62,078 nucleotides of DNA from CAYNND01 sp964398775. GTDB taxonomy: Bacteria; Patescibacteriota; Minisyncoccia; Phycocordibacterales; UBA2100. The position numbers were made by a program, and so were the translations under genes. The stretch is from assembly GCA_964398775.1 (NCBI GenBank), contig CAYNND010000008.1:1-62078 (forward strand), in the 5' to 3' direction. Shown piece by piece: positions 17,227-25,380 of the stretch; positions within the stretch are counted from its first letter, which is position 1; each line of letters begins with the position of its first letter. The notes beneath the pieces are model-generated. The model had not been told where the DNA came from. It did no database searches and saw only the letters and a program-made list of their open reading frames with translations.

Positions 17227-17907
17227 ATGGCAAATTCAGATTTCTTACGAGCAAACAAGAATCAGCATTCCATCAAAAACTCGAAGTCAAAAAAGATGGA
17301 TAAAGACATCGACAAAGCAATTCTTATTGTACTTGCCACTCTGAGGAAGAAGTACCCGAAGCTAACTTTTGAACATCAGAAAACGATGAAGCTTGCCGAT
17401 ATAATTGCATTACTTTCAACACAATACCCAGAACATGCCCGACGTTTTGGGAAACCACTTAGCACTAGCTTCATCAGTCCGGATGGAGGCTTTATTTTTG
17501 CTACAAATAAGCAGGGCGAGAGAAGAATTATTCTTGTTTCAGAAGTGAAACACCAAGGTACAAATGACAAGCGAAAAAAGGAAGGGTTACCAAAGCAAGC
17601 GAGGGGAAATGCTATTGAACGTTTGGGAAAAAACCTTATAGGTATAAGAGCTATTTTTAAAAACGAAGGTGTATTGCCTTTTGTTTGCTTTGGTAATGGT
17701 GACGATTTCAGTGATGGCTCATCTATAATTGATAGAGTACTGACCATGAACGACTTTTTCGCCCTAAATAAAATTTTTGTAAGAAAAGACTTTTTGCCTT
17801 TTGAGCCATCATCTATGCTTTTTAGGTATAACGCCTGGTCCGCTGAAGAAATGGCTGATATTATGCTTAAAATCTCGAAAGAAGCTATAGAATACAGGTT
17901 CGCTTAA
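17227..17907 (+). CDS. EcoRI-family type II restriction endonuclease (predicted GAATTC)
   Basis: A 226-aa nuclease aligning by eye with the EcoRI core. Catalytic residues sit in SPDGG (85-88) and SEVKHQG (E106, K108), matching EcoRI D91/E111/K113. The recognition loop RGNAIER (126-132) matches the EcoRI GNAIER loop (N141, E144, R145), so cleavage at GAATTC is predicted. It is about 50 residues shorter than EcoRI, mostly at the C-terminus. The gene is clearly more AT-rich than its flanks and lacks the TAnnnT-N6-ATG start, which suggests acquisition. It converges on its methyltransferase with a 4-base overlap. Confidence 0.92.
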   Translation: MANSDFLRANKNQHSIKNSKSKKMDKDIDKAILIVLATLRKKYPKLTFEHQKTMKLADIIALLSTQYPEHARRFGKPLSTSFISPDGGFIFATNKQGERRIILVSEVKHQGTNDKRKKEGLPKQARGNAIERLGKNLIGIRAIFKNEGVLPFVCFGNGDDFSDGSSIIDRVLTMNDFFALNKIFVRKDFLPFEPSSMLFRYNAWSAEEMADIMLKISKEAIEYRFA

Positions 17908-19073
17908 TTTTTCCTTATTAGCCACAGCAACTCTTTAACTTTATTGCTCCTGTCTCGAAGATTACGTGAGCCGCGGTAAGTGTTGTACTCCTGCTCTAAC
18001 AGCTCCCAATCTCCATACTTACTTACAATTTTCTCAAATTTTTCGATTGGTATAATCCCCTCGTTATTATAGGAGATAAGTACATATTTTGCAGGTGTAT
18101 TTTTTATTAGCTCATCCATAGCCCTTTCTGCGGGAGCAGTTTTATTATAGTCAGAGCGTTGCCAATCCTCTGCAATTCCACTTACCCCTTTTTGGATAGG
18201 AACGGGCTTACCGCCATTAATAATATTCAACATGAAATAGTTTGAGCCGTATGGATGCTGGTTGTATGGCGGGTCAAAATATGCAAGGTCAACAGGTTCG
18301 ATTTCTTTTACAAGAATATTTGTATCCTTACAAAAAACTTTTGTTTTATTCTCGATAGTTGCAAAAATTGGTGTATCCAAAACAATTTCCCCTAAGATGC
18401 GGCTGAGCGCATTCTCTCCTGCCCCACCAAAGTGCCCTATGCCATCTCTTTTATGAAAACCTTTGAATACACCAGAAGTATTATTATGAATTGACGCCTT
18501 TATGAGAAGAGAAGAAAGGCAAAAAATCTTTAAGTCTTCATCTATTTCATGCTCAATCATGTATCTTATATTGTCTATAATCTCTGCATTTTTCCGAGTA
18601 TAAAAAACTCTTTCACCTTTCTTTATTTTCTTATCGCTTTTAGGGGCATAATTTTCAGCAATAAAGTAGTCCGACTTTGTATGCTTTAACTTATTTGCGT
18701 TAAGATACTCTATTGCCTTCTCAAGTCTTGGAATATCAACATCATTTTTGTTTGTAAGATATGCTGTATTGATTGTGTGCGCATATTCTTCAAAGTCATT
18801 AGAAATTAGATCGGATGTATGGTACTTTAAAAGCCTCGCAACTACTCCACTCCCCGAAAACCCATCCAGGGCTTTAATTTTGTCTTTTTTTAAAGCAATT
18901 TTCACTTTTACAACTGCTTCATTTATGAACGGTAAAAGTCGTCTTTTGTTCCCTATGTAAGTTATTAGATGAGAAAGAAAATATTCACTATTGAAATCAG
19001 GCAAGGTATTGTATCCATATTCTGCATCAAGGTCAGCAAAGCTTATTTGTTTACTTGAGACTTTTGATTTCAT
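17904..19073 (-). CDS. DNA adenine-N6 methyltransferase (D12/alpha class) of the EcoRI-like system
   Basis: A 389-aa modification enzyme. It has the alpha-class (D12) order: motif X TYIGNKRRLLPFI (38-50), SAM motif I LDGFSGSGVVARL (69-81), a variable target domain, and catalytic motif IV DPPYNQHPYGSNYF (about 269-282). It should methylate adenine in the site cut by the neighbouring nuclease. This differs from M.EcoRI, which has an NPPF motif and a different layout, so the pair looks like a shuffled combination. Base composition is AT-rich like the nuclease. It is transcribed toward the nuclease gene from a separate promoter. Confidence 0.92.
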   Translation of the reverse strand: MKSKVSSKQISFADLDAEYGYNTLPDFNSEYFLSHLITYIGNKRRLLPFINEAVVKVKIALKKDKIKALDGFSGSGVVARLLKYHTSDLISNDFEEYAHTINTAYLTNKNDVDIPRLEKAIEYLNANKLKHTKSDYFIAENYAPKSDKKIKKGERVFYTRKNAEIIDNIRYMIEHEIDEDLKIFCLSSLLIKASIHNNTSGVFKGFHKRDGIGHFGGAGENALSRILGEIVLDTPIFATIENKTKVFCKDTNILVKEIEPVDLAYFDPPYNQHPYGSNYFMLNIINGGKPVPIQKGVSGIAEDWQRSDYNKTAPAERAMDELIKNTPAKYVLISYNNEGIIPIEKFEKIVSKYGDWELLEQEYNTYRGSRNLRDRSNKVKELLWLIRKN

Positions 19074-19170
19074 ATTTATAAGCTTGAAGTCTAGACCATG
19101 ATATATCTTCTTTTCTGAATGTACAATTCAACCAACAATCCACCACTTCCGCAAATGTGCTCAGACAACA

Positions 19171-19196
19171 AAAAATCCCCAGTGGGGATTTTTTGA
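19171..19196 (-). terminator. intrinsic terminator of the Lys/Ala-rich mini-gene
   Basis: Near-perfect AAAAAATCCCC/GGGGATTTTTT hairpin with a 3-base loop, about 10 bases after the stop of the 21-aa gene. It is symmetric, so it could also stop rightward transcripts. Confidence 0.85.
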
Positions 19197-19201
19197 GAAG
19201 A

Positions 19202-19267
19202 TTATTTCTTCTTCTTTCCTGCCTTCTTCTTTGCAGGTGCCTTCTTTGCTTTCTTTTTTGCTGCCAT
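19202..19267 (-). CDS. 21-aa Lys/Ala-rich basic peptide
   Basis: A 21-residue frame starting MAAKKKAKKAPAKKK and ending in a Lys tail. It resembles a fragment of histone H1-like or nucleoid-binding tails (AKKAPAKK repeats). It would bind nucleic acids or other polyanions nonspecifically. It has its own transcription unit: -10 TATACT (19319-19314), a leader of about 40 bases and a strong terminator (19171-19196). Codons are almost all AAG/AAA/GCA. A clear Shine-Dalgarno is missing. Alternatively the transcript is a small RNA and the frame is chance. Confidence 0.55.
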   Translation of the reverse strand: MAAKKKAKKAPAKKKAGKKKK

Positions 19268-19391
19268 GGCTTTGAGTTAGCGCTGTTAACAAAGAGCTCG
19301 ACCTCTACAGACAAGTATACGTGATTTTTTTTCTATCAACATTATTTTTGCATGCACCTGTGAATAACTTTTCTGTGTCTGAAAAATAAAA

Positions 19392-19835
19392 TTATCCGCG
19401 TACTTCATTTTCCTTCCATGTAAAAACAAAAATAAAAATGATACACGTGGTGATTGCAGAGAGGATACAGTAGCGACACCATGCGTTAATCACAAATGCT
19501 TGCAGATACGTAAAGTATGCAGATGAGAGCAATCCTGCAGTTGCATAGAGCATGAGTGCACTGTGGTATGCAATTATTTTTTCCAGATACGCGCGCAGCG
19601 CATGGGTGCGCACGAAGAGAAGTACGATGATGCCGAAATAGAAAATAATCCCGAGGAGTGAGAGCGGAATCCCGAACACGACAGAGAGCGGCGATGCTGC
19701 AACGATGTTGCAGCCACCTGACGCACCACAAGAGAGTGGCTCCCCTGAGATACGATGTGCAAACAGGTAGAGCGCATCGACCAGTCCGATGAGCGCTGCA
19801 ATCATGATGATAAGTGTACGATACAGTGTATTCAT
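19392..19835 (-). CDS. vitamin K epoxide reductase (VKOR)-family membrane protein
   Basis: A 147-aa protein with four transmembrane helices. The conserved Cys pair and loop are CGASGGCNIV (about 36-45), with the Ser/Gly region SPLSVVFGIPLS after it. The quinone-site CxxC is WCRYCILSA (about 119-127). Bacterial VKORs reoxidise DsbA-like thiol oxidases and pass electrons to quinones, allowing disulfide formation outside the cytoplasm. No DsbA is fused or adjacent here, though a thioredoxin-like/CcdA-like fusion lies at 39.4 kb. TATACT lies six bases before the ATG. Confidence 0.9.
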   Translation of the reverse strand: MNTLYRTLIIMIAALIGLVDALYLFAHRISGEPLSCGASGGCNIVAASPLSVVFGIPLSLLGIIFYFGIIVLLFVRTHALRAYLEKIIAYHSALMLYATAGLLSSAYFTYLQAFVINAWCRYCILSAITTCIIFIFVFTWKENEVRG

Positions 19836-19883
19836 AGGTACAGTATACCCTAGAGCAGCCTGAGTCTCATTGTGTATAGAGTG

Positions 19884-21020
19884 TTAGAGCGCTGAGCGTA
19901 CTGCGTACAAAAGTTCTGCTCGAAAGACTGCATCACGGACGCGGTCACGAAATGCGCTGTCTGTCTTCATCACCTTGAGTATCCGTGTATGCGCTGCACG
20001 TGGGTCAGGTGGAATCACGATGAGGTCTGCCCCCGCCTTAAGCGCTTTCACACTTCTATCTGAATACTTGTTGAGCGCACCCATCGCCATTGAGTCAGTG
20101 ACGATAAGACCATGAAATTCTACTTTCTTCCGCAAGAGGTCAGTCATGATACGTGATGAGAGTGTGCTCGGGAGTCCACCAGTATCCCATTCCCCGCCGC
20201 TCACGATGATATGTCCCACCATAACTACAGGTATGCCATGCCCTGACGCATTCATAAATCGATTCAACTCATACACATTTTCAATCGAAACAACTTCTTT
20301 GTGTGAATCCTTCACGATCTCACCATGCCCTGGAAAATGTTTCGCAGTTGGAATAATCCCATGTTGCCACATAACCGTGGCGAACGTGTCAGATTTTTGT
20401 GATGAAGAACCTGTCACCTCAGTATACATACGGTTGCTCATAAAACTTTTCGAGCGATCAACGACATATGACTGGTCATAGACCGGTGCAAAATTGAAAA
20501 AGATGCCTGCATTCACAAGACCTTGTGCAATAGCTGTTGCGCTCTCTACGTTTGCAGTATCTGTCAAAGTGTCAGTATTAGGGACACGAATTGATGGCAT
20601 CCGGTATTGCATCAGTGTTGGCTCTGCATCAAGTGCGACCATCAGCGTCACACCTGTTTTGGGACATGCCTTGGTGTACGCTTTTTGTACTGTCTGCACA
20701 AGCGTCTTGCTTGTGTCACTACGCAAGATAACGTAGGAGCGAGCACGTATATCGCAAAGCAATTTTCCAAACGTTTCTGGTTTTACTTTTTTCTCAAACG
20801 ACGGCATGAGTACCGCTCCCGCGAGTTCTGCATTGGAAAAAGCATCAACACGTGCTTGCACGTGTTCTCTGAGCTGTGGATCGCGTGACTGCGGCTCCCA
20901 GTCTATATGCACTGCAGAATCCTCAAATGAGCCGTACAGTTTTTCTGTTTGCGCAGATACGTGTGCAGTACTCAGTGCAACAATCAGCAACATCAAAGAG
21001 AGTTGTGACTTTTGAAGCAT
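19884..21020 (-). CDS. glycoside hydrolase family 3 (beta-N-acetylhexosaminidase-like)
   Basis: A 378-aa exported enzyme: signal peptide at about 1-23 (SLMLLIVALSTAHVSAQ), then a TIM-barrel GH3 domain. The NagZ-type loop is present as KHFPGHG followed by DSHKEVVSI, and the nucleophile Asp lies in GLIVTDSMAMGAL. Such enzymes release GlcNAc from muropeptides or chitin fragments. An extracellular location suggests attack on wall material outside the cell. The ATG at 21020 overlaps the SIMPL gene stop region, so the two are likely translationally coupled; an in-frame ATG at 21035 is less likely. Confidence 0.88.
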   Translation of the reverse strand: MLQKSQLSLMLLIVALSTAHVSAQTEKLYGSFEDSAVHIDWEPQSRDPQLREHVQARVDAFSNAELAGAVLMPSFEKKVKPETFGKLLCDIRARSYVILRSDTSKTLVQTVQKAYTKACPKTGVTLMVALDAEPTLMQYRMPSIRVPNTDTLTDTANVESATAIAQGLVNAGIFFNFAPVYDQSYVVDRSKSFMSNRMYTEVTGSSSQKSDTFATVMWQHGIIPTAKHFPGHGEIVKDSHKEVVSIENVYELNRFMNASGHGIPVVMVGHIIVSGGEWDTGGLPSTLSSRIMTDLLRKKVEFHGLIVTDSMAMGALNKYSDRSVKALKAGADLIVIPPDPRAAHTRILKVMKTDSAFRDRVRDAVFRAELLYAVRSAL

Positions 21021-21021
21021 A

Positions 21022-21750
21022 CTATTGCAAAACAAAGACCGCCTTCACTGAGAGCATGACATCTTTCTCTTTTGTTGAAGTGTCATATTCTCCGTAGTCT
21101 GAGACTGCTGTCGAGTCTGGTGCCATGACCTGCACTACACCATTGTTTGCACTCTTCATTCTCCCGACGCTCTGCCCCATCGCTCCTGCGATACTCTCTG
21201 CGCGCTTCTTCGCATCTTCAATCGCCTTCCCGATAAGCGTGATGCGTAGTTCAGGCAAGTTTGAGATGAGGTACTGCGGCTGCTGCGCATTGAAGCGAAT
21301 ATTTTTCTGCGCAAGTACTATAGTGTTTTGTGATGCAGTCTCAACAAGTGCAACTGAGTGTGTCGTGACTGAGACATTTTGCCGTACCATGACTTTTCGT
21401 ATCTGCCTGCCCTCACCGTTGTCTTGGTAGTGGTCTCCTGTCATTGTCGGCTGCACCTCTATATCTGACTCTGCGAAACCTTGTGCGATGAGAAACTTCT
21501 TCACTTGCACCATGTCCGCTGCGACTTGACCGAAACCGCGTGCCACATCTGCATCAGTCTCCACGATACGTTCGATGTCCATGCCCCACTTTGCGGTATC
21601 TGCTGTCACACGCTGCTTTGTCGAGCCCGTTACTGAGAGCGTGTTATCGAGTGCGCGGATGCGATACAGCGTGAATGATGCGACCATTGCTGCGAGGATA
21701 AGTGATGCACCCAAGATGAGCGCAAATGAATTTTTCTGAATATGTTCCAT
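21022..21750 (-). CDS. SIMPL (DUF541) domain protein, membrane-anchored
   Basis: A 242-aa protein with an N-terminal transmembrane anchor (about 8-28) and an extracytoplasmic SIMPL/DUF541 domain: NTLSVTGSTKQRVTADTA at the start, GQVAADMVQVKKFLIAQG in the middle and AIEDAKKRAESIAGAMGQ near the end. The family is linked to envelope stress or oxidative protection, but the biochemistry is unknown. I prefer the ATG at 21750 because the extended -10 TGGTACAAT lies eight bases upstream; a start at 21774 would overlap the upstream gene's end. Confidence 0.85.
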   Translation of the reverse strand: MEHIQKNSFALILGASLILAAMVASFTLYRIRALDNTLSVTGSTKQRVTADTAKWGMDIERIVETDADVARGFGQVAADMVQVKKFLIAQGFAESDIEVQPTMTGDHYQDNGEGRQIRKVMVRQNVSVTTHSVALVETASQNTIVLAQKNIRFNAQQPQYLISNLPELRITLIGKAIEDAKKRAESIAGAMGQSVGRMKSANNGVVQVMAPDSTAVSDYGEYDTSTKEKDVMLSVKAVFVLQ

Positions 21751-21774
21751 ATTGCTTAATTGTACCATAGCCAT

Positions 21775-22344
21775 CTAGACTCCTGCCTGCCACAACTTTA
21801 CTGCATCCATCGGATAGACAAGCATGAGGATATTCAAGAAGAGATTATCGTGGATGAGATACCCCACGACGACCTCCATGATGATGAGCAGTGCAAGTAC
21901 AATAGGCCAGCGCATGCGCTCCGCCGCAAGATATCCAAGAGTCGCTGCGAGCACATCACTCACTGAATTAATCACACTGTCACCAAAGTACGAGAGTGAG
22001 ATAGTCGCTTCTCGATATCGGTTAATGATGAAATCAGTATTTTCAAGGACCTCCCATCCCATCTCGATACCGACTGCAAGCAAAAGTCGCTGCGTGACGG
22101 AAAGGTATTTTCTGAGTGGATATAAAGCCCAGAAAAATATAAATCCATGGATGATATGGCTGAACGTATACCAATCTGAAATATGCTGAGAATTTTCAGA
22201 GCTCTGCACGATACCGTGCCAGAGCTTTACATATCCGCCCGAGTATATGAGCGGCTGCCCCATCACCGTTAAGATAAGCGCATGCACCACATGGCATGTT
22301 CCGACAAGTAACCATGCACTATGCGTGCGCATCCATGTGTTCAT
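21775..22344 (-). CDS. DUF2585 (UPF0314) family membrane protein
   Basis: A 189-aa polytopic membrane protein with about five helices. Characteristic blocks are WYTFSHIIHGFIFFW, IEMGWEVLENTDFIINRYR, GDSVINSVSDVLA and NLFLNILMLVYPMDAVKLWQ. From memory these match DUF2585, a family best known in alphaproteobacteria. The function is unknown; the conserved acidic and His residues near the membrane suggest an enzymatic or metal-binding role. TACACT lies six bases before the ATG. Confidence 0.8.
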   Translation of the reverse strand: MNTWMRTHSAWLLVGTCHVVHALILTVMGQPLIYSGGYVKLWHGIVQSSENSQHISDWYTFSHIIHGFIFFWALYPLRKYLSVTQRLLLAVGIEMGWEVLENTDFIINRYREATISLSYFGDSVINSVSDVLAATLGYLAAERMRWPIVLALLIIMEVVVGYLIHDNLFLNILMLVYPMDAVKLWQAGV

Positions 22345-22376
22345 ACGAGTAGTGTACCTGATTATCAGAGCGCGGG

Positions 22377-23525
22377 CTACGCGTGATGGTGGTGAGCGTG
22401 ACCATGTGGATGATCATGCGCTTCAAACTGAGGAATATTTTTCCGCCCGTACAGTACGTATACAGCAAGTGCAGTAGTGAGAGGAACAGCAAAGATGAGT
22501 CCGATAGAGCCAACAAGCGCACGCACAATTTCAGTCGCGAAGTATTCGATATTTATGATACTCAAAAGCGGTGTTTTATTTTGAAACATCAGCATGACGC
22601 TCGGAAGCGCGACACCGACATACGCAAGCACAAGTGTGTTCACCAGCGCGCCGACATGTGCCCTGCCGACACGAAGCGCTCTGCGGTACAGTTCAAATCG
22701 AGAAAGTGTCTTATCTGTTGTATACAACTCACTGACGACGGCAACCTGCGTGATTGCGATATCATCAAGCACACCAAGCGCGCCGATTATCATACTCGCG
22801 ATGAGCAGGTTAAAGAAGTTGAACTGACCTTGCACCGCATTGAGGTCGAGATATGCCGCGACTTCATCAGCTTTTCCAGTCAGTGAGGTACCTGAAGATG
22901 CAAGAAATGCGAGGATAGATGTCACGATGACTGCCCCGACAGTGCCTGCGAGCGCTATCGTCGAGTGCATGTTGAGTCCATGGGTTGAATAGATAGCAAC
23001 CGCAAGTATGAGCGAACCGACCAGTGATGATATTATGAGTGGGTTGTATCCAGCCACAAGTGCAGGGATGAGTATGGTCACGATGACAGCGATACTGATA
23101 CCGAGTGCGACGAGCGAACGAGCACCTTCGAGTCCACCGAGTGCGACTACGCATATCGCAAAAAAGAGAAAGAGGAAGAGGAGTTGAGGCTTTCGCTCTA
23201 CATCAAAGACCATGTACGTCTCCACTTCGTTCATATCTATGAAGTGGTTCAGGTAAAATCGCTGTCCTTCTTTGAGGATAATATAGTCGTTATCGAACAT
23301 CACTGTCTCACCTTTTCTATCTCCATCAAGAATCTCAACTCGCACGGTCTGGCCCTGCATAGTACGCCCTTCATATATAGGACGTTCAAAGGTCTTCGTG
23401 ATTTCTACGACTTTCGCTTTATAAGTATGTACCTGATCCTGTACGAGTTCCTGAGCGCTCGCAGCAGTAGCGCAGGCAGAGAGCCCCAAGAAGACACCGG
23501 CGATTATTTTGAACATCGTTTGCAT
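22377..23525 (-). CDS. YibE/F-like membrane protein with His-rich tail
   Basis: A 382-aa protein with a signal peptide (1-24), an extracytoplasmic beta domain (about 25-110; DGDRKGETVMFDNDY) and seven or eight transmembrane helices of the YibE/F family (GARSLVALGISIAVIVTILI; GALGVLDDIAITQ). It ends in a His cluster (HDHPHGHAHHHHA) typical of zinc handling. Its start lies inside the end of the Fur-family gene (22-base overlap), with GGAG just before the ATG, so it is translated from the same mRNA as the regulator. I infer a role in zinc or divalent metal homeostasis; the family itself is uncharacterised. Confidence 0.85.
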   Translation of the reverse strand: MQTMFKIIAGVFLGLSACATAASAQELVQDQVHTYKAKVVEITKTFERPIYEGRTMQGQTVRVEILDGDRKGETVMFDNDYIILKEGQRFYLNHFIDMNEVETYMVFDVERKPQLLFLFLFFAICVVALGGLEGARSLVALGISIAVIVTILIPALVAGYNPLIISSLVGSLILAVAIYSTHGLNMHSTIALAGTVGAVIVTSILAFLASSGTSLTGKADEVAAYLDLNAVQGQFNFFNLLIASMIIGALGVLDDIAITQVAVVSELYTTDKTLSRFELYRRALRVGRAHVGALVNTLVLAYVGVALPSVMLMFQNKTPLLSIINIEYFATEIVRALVGSIGLIFAVPLTTALAVYVLYGRKNIPQFEAHDHPHGHAHHHHA

Positions 23526-23932
23526 ACTCCAAAGAATTCTAACGTATGACTGGTAATATGCGAAAACTGTTTCGAGTGCGTGAGCACATGTTTGTACTCA
23601 TCTCCCTCATGACAATCGAGTGTTTCTTCTCGAGTACCACACTCGACACATGAGATGTGGTGATGGTGGTGCTCAGCTCCCTGATACTCATAATATGCCT
23701 TACCTTCTCGAAAATCGAGCTGCTGCACAAGGCCTTTCGCAACGAGCTGCTTCATAACTCGGTAAAAAGTAACGTAGTTCACCGTAGCACCAACCTTTTT
23801 CTGCAATACATCAACAGACAACGGCCGTTCGATTTCCATGAGGTGCGAAAGGATCAGTACGCGAGGCTGCGTGATAGACAAGCCTACGGATTGGAGTGCT
23901 GCGGTTGCCGCTACTACTGACTGTTTTTTCAT
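23504..23932 (-). CDS. Fur-family metal-responsive repressor (Zur-like)
   Basis: A 142-aa dimeric DNA-binding regulator. It has a winged helix (about 12-75; LSITQPRVLILSHL, VNYVTFYRVMKQLVAKGL) and a metal-binding C-terminal domain with the family HHHHHISCVECG site (about 92-103) and a second CxxC near the end (GVCKRC). The Cys4 zinc site and His cluster are complete. The partners (a ZIP importer and a His-rich membrane protein) point to Zur rather than Fur or PerR. The ATG at 23932 is preferred; TACACT lies nine bases upstream. It likely binds the palindrome at 23983-24005. Confidence 0.92.
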   Translation of the reverse strand: MKKQSVVAATAALQSVGLSITQPRVLILSHLMEIERPLSVDVLQKKVGATVNYVTFYRVMKQLVAKGLVQQLDFREGKAYYEYQGAEHHHHHISCVECGTREETLDCHEGDEYKHVLTHSKQFSHITSHTLEFFGVCKRCSK

Positions 23933-23982
23933 GGTGTAAATAGTGTAGCACATGCCTTGCCGCGCATGAGTGCATACTTACA

Positions 23983-24005
23983 TATTTGCAACTAAGTTGC
24001 AAATA
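23983..24005. promoter_or_regulatory. perfect 23-bp palindrome, predicted Fur/Zur-type operator
   Basis: TATTTGCAACT, one central A, then AGTTGCAAATA: 11-bp arms with no mismatch. It lies between the divergent regulator and surface-protein/ZIP operons. Its right arm contains TTGCAA, placed 16 bases before the TAGTAT -10 (24019-24024) of the rightward operon, so bound repressor would block that promoter. For the leftward regulator gene it lies about 50-70 bases upstream of the start. Confidence 0.8.
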
Positions 24006-24031
24006 ATATGTTTATGTGTAGTATGCTCACT

Positions 24032-25360
24032 ATGTCGTTTAAACATTTCATGAGTATTCTTTTAGTAGCTTGTATTCCAGCGGTAGGGTTTGCGAAGGTA
24101 CCACCTGGCTGCCCTGTTACAGCGCTTCAGAAAAATCTGCGCGTGGGAAGTCGCGGAGCGGATGTCACAGCGCTTCAAACATTTTTAAAAACAACACAGC
24201 CGTCCCTCCCTGCCACTGGCACATACGGCAAGATGACGCGGGACGCGCTCACACAGTTTCAAAAAAAGAACTCGACAGATATTACAAAAATAGGGGTATT
24301 TACTGCTGGCGTATTTGACCTGCCGACACGAACATTTCTCAACGCATACTGCGCTGAAGTTAAAAGCGTTGCAGTTGCGCAACCACATCTCAACGTTACT
24401 ACGGAGCAAGTGCAATCACGAAGTATCCCTGGTGGCGCACTGCGCATACCATTCACTACCGTACAAGTGCGCGCTGAAGGTGCACCAGTTACAATACACT
24501 CTATCGTCGTAGAGCGAACAGGACTTGGTAACGATGGCGCATTTGAAAGTGTCGTACTCCTTGATGCAGACGGTGAGGTGCAATCCGATGAGCGCATTCT
24601 CAACTCCATGCACACAGCGACAATACCATTTGACCTCACACTGCAAGCAGACGAGGTAGCAACGATTACTGTGGCTGCAAACATAGGTGAGCTTGATGAC
24701 TATGGTGGTCAGATGCCAACATTTACCATACGTAGCATTGAAACAACGTCTGAGGTTCGCGGTCTTCCTGTCACAGGTGCCGCACACACATTGGTGAGTG
24801 GTCTCACTATAGGCTCGATGCTCTTCAGTCGCTCAGTTGATGATCCAGCATTCAATAAGACACTCTACATTAACGACAGAAACATCATCTTCTCAGGCAT
24901 TCGAGTGACTGCAGGTAGCGCAGAATCGCTCATCCTCTCAGGTATTGCATGGGAGCAAAACGGGAGCGCAGGAAGTACAGACATTAACAATGTAACAGTC
25001 GAGGTAAACGGTCAGTCATTCCCCACTGAAGTAGAGGGACGAGAATATGCGGCCACCTTTGGTGACGGCATTCGCATCCAGAAAGGCATGTCAATTTCAG
25101 TACTTATCAAGGGTGACATCACAGGGAGTGGTTCTGGTAGAACAGTTCGCTTTGACCTTGCGGGACCTGATGACGTAACTGCGCGAGGACAACTCTACGG
25201 CTTCTATGTTGAGGGTTCACCTGAGTCACACACGGACACATCGGGAAACGCAGTATTCCTGACGAGTGACGGCACGACCGACGGTGAGAGCCTCAACCCA
25301 TTCTATAAGGGCTCGGAGTTCACCATCTCACCTGGCGCATTTAATTCGATAACAAAATAA
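24032..25360 (+). CDS. secreted surface protein with peptidoglycan-binding domain
   Basis: A 442-aa exported protein: signal peptide (about 1-21, ending VGFA), a PG_binding_1-like domain (about 30-105; LRVGSRGADVTALQTFLK, GKMTRDALTQFQKK), then beta-rich repeats (about 130-440) of the kind seen in CPR cell-surface proteins. It is the first gene after the palindrome, 20 bases before the ZIP gene, so it should be under the same metal control. His content is low, so it is not an obvious zinc binder; it may be a wall-attached adhesin or scaffold. TAGTAT lies seven bases before the ATG at 24032. Confidence 0.8.
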   Translation: MSFKHFMSILLVACIPAVGFAKVPPGCPVTALQKNLRVGSRGADVTALQTFLKTTQPSLPATGTYGKMTRDALTQFQKKNSTDITKIGVFTAGVFDLPTRTFLNAYCAEVKSVAVAQPHLNVTTEQVQSRSIPGGALRIPFTTVQVRAEGAPVTIHSIVVERTGLGNDGAFESVVLLDADGEVQSDERILNSMHTATIPFDLTLQADEVATITVAANIGELDDYGGQMPTFTIRSIETTSEVRGLPVTGAAHTLVSGLTIGSMLFSRSVDDPAFNKTLYINDRNIIFSGIRVTAGSAESLILSGIAWEQNGSAGSTDINNVTVEVNGQSFPTEVEGREYAATFGDGIRIQKGMSISVLIKGDITGSGSGRTVRFDLAGPDDVTARGQLYGFYVEGSPESHTDTSGNAVFLTSDGTTDGESLNPFYKGSEFTISPGAFNSITK

Positions 25361-25380
25361 TTCGTAATAAGAAATAAAAT

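Noticed and set aside
19051..19314. 87-aa minus-strand frame containing an Arg/Lys-rich stretch
   Set aside because: It is another frame over the 21-aa Lys/Ala gene and its terminator; the shorter frame has the cleaner composition.
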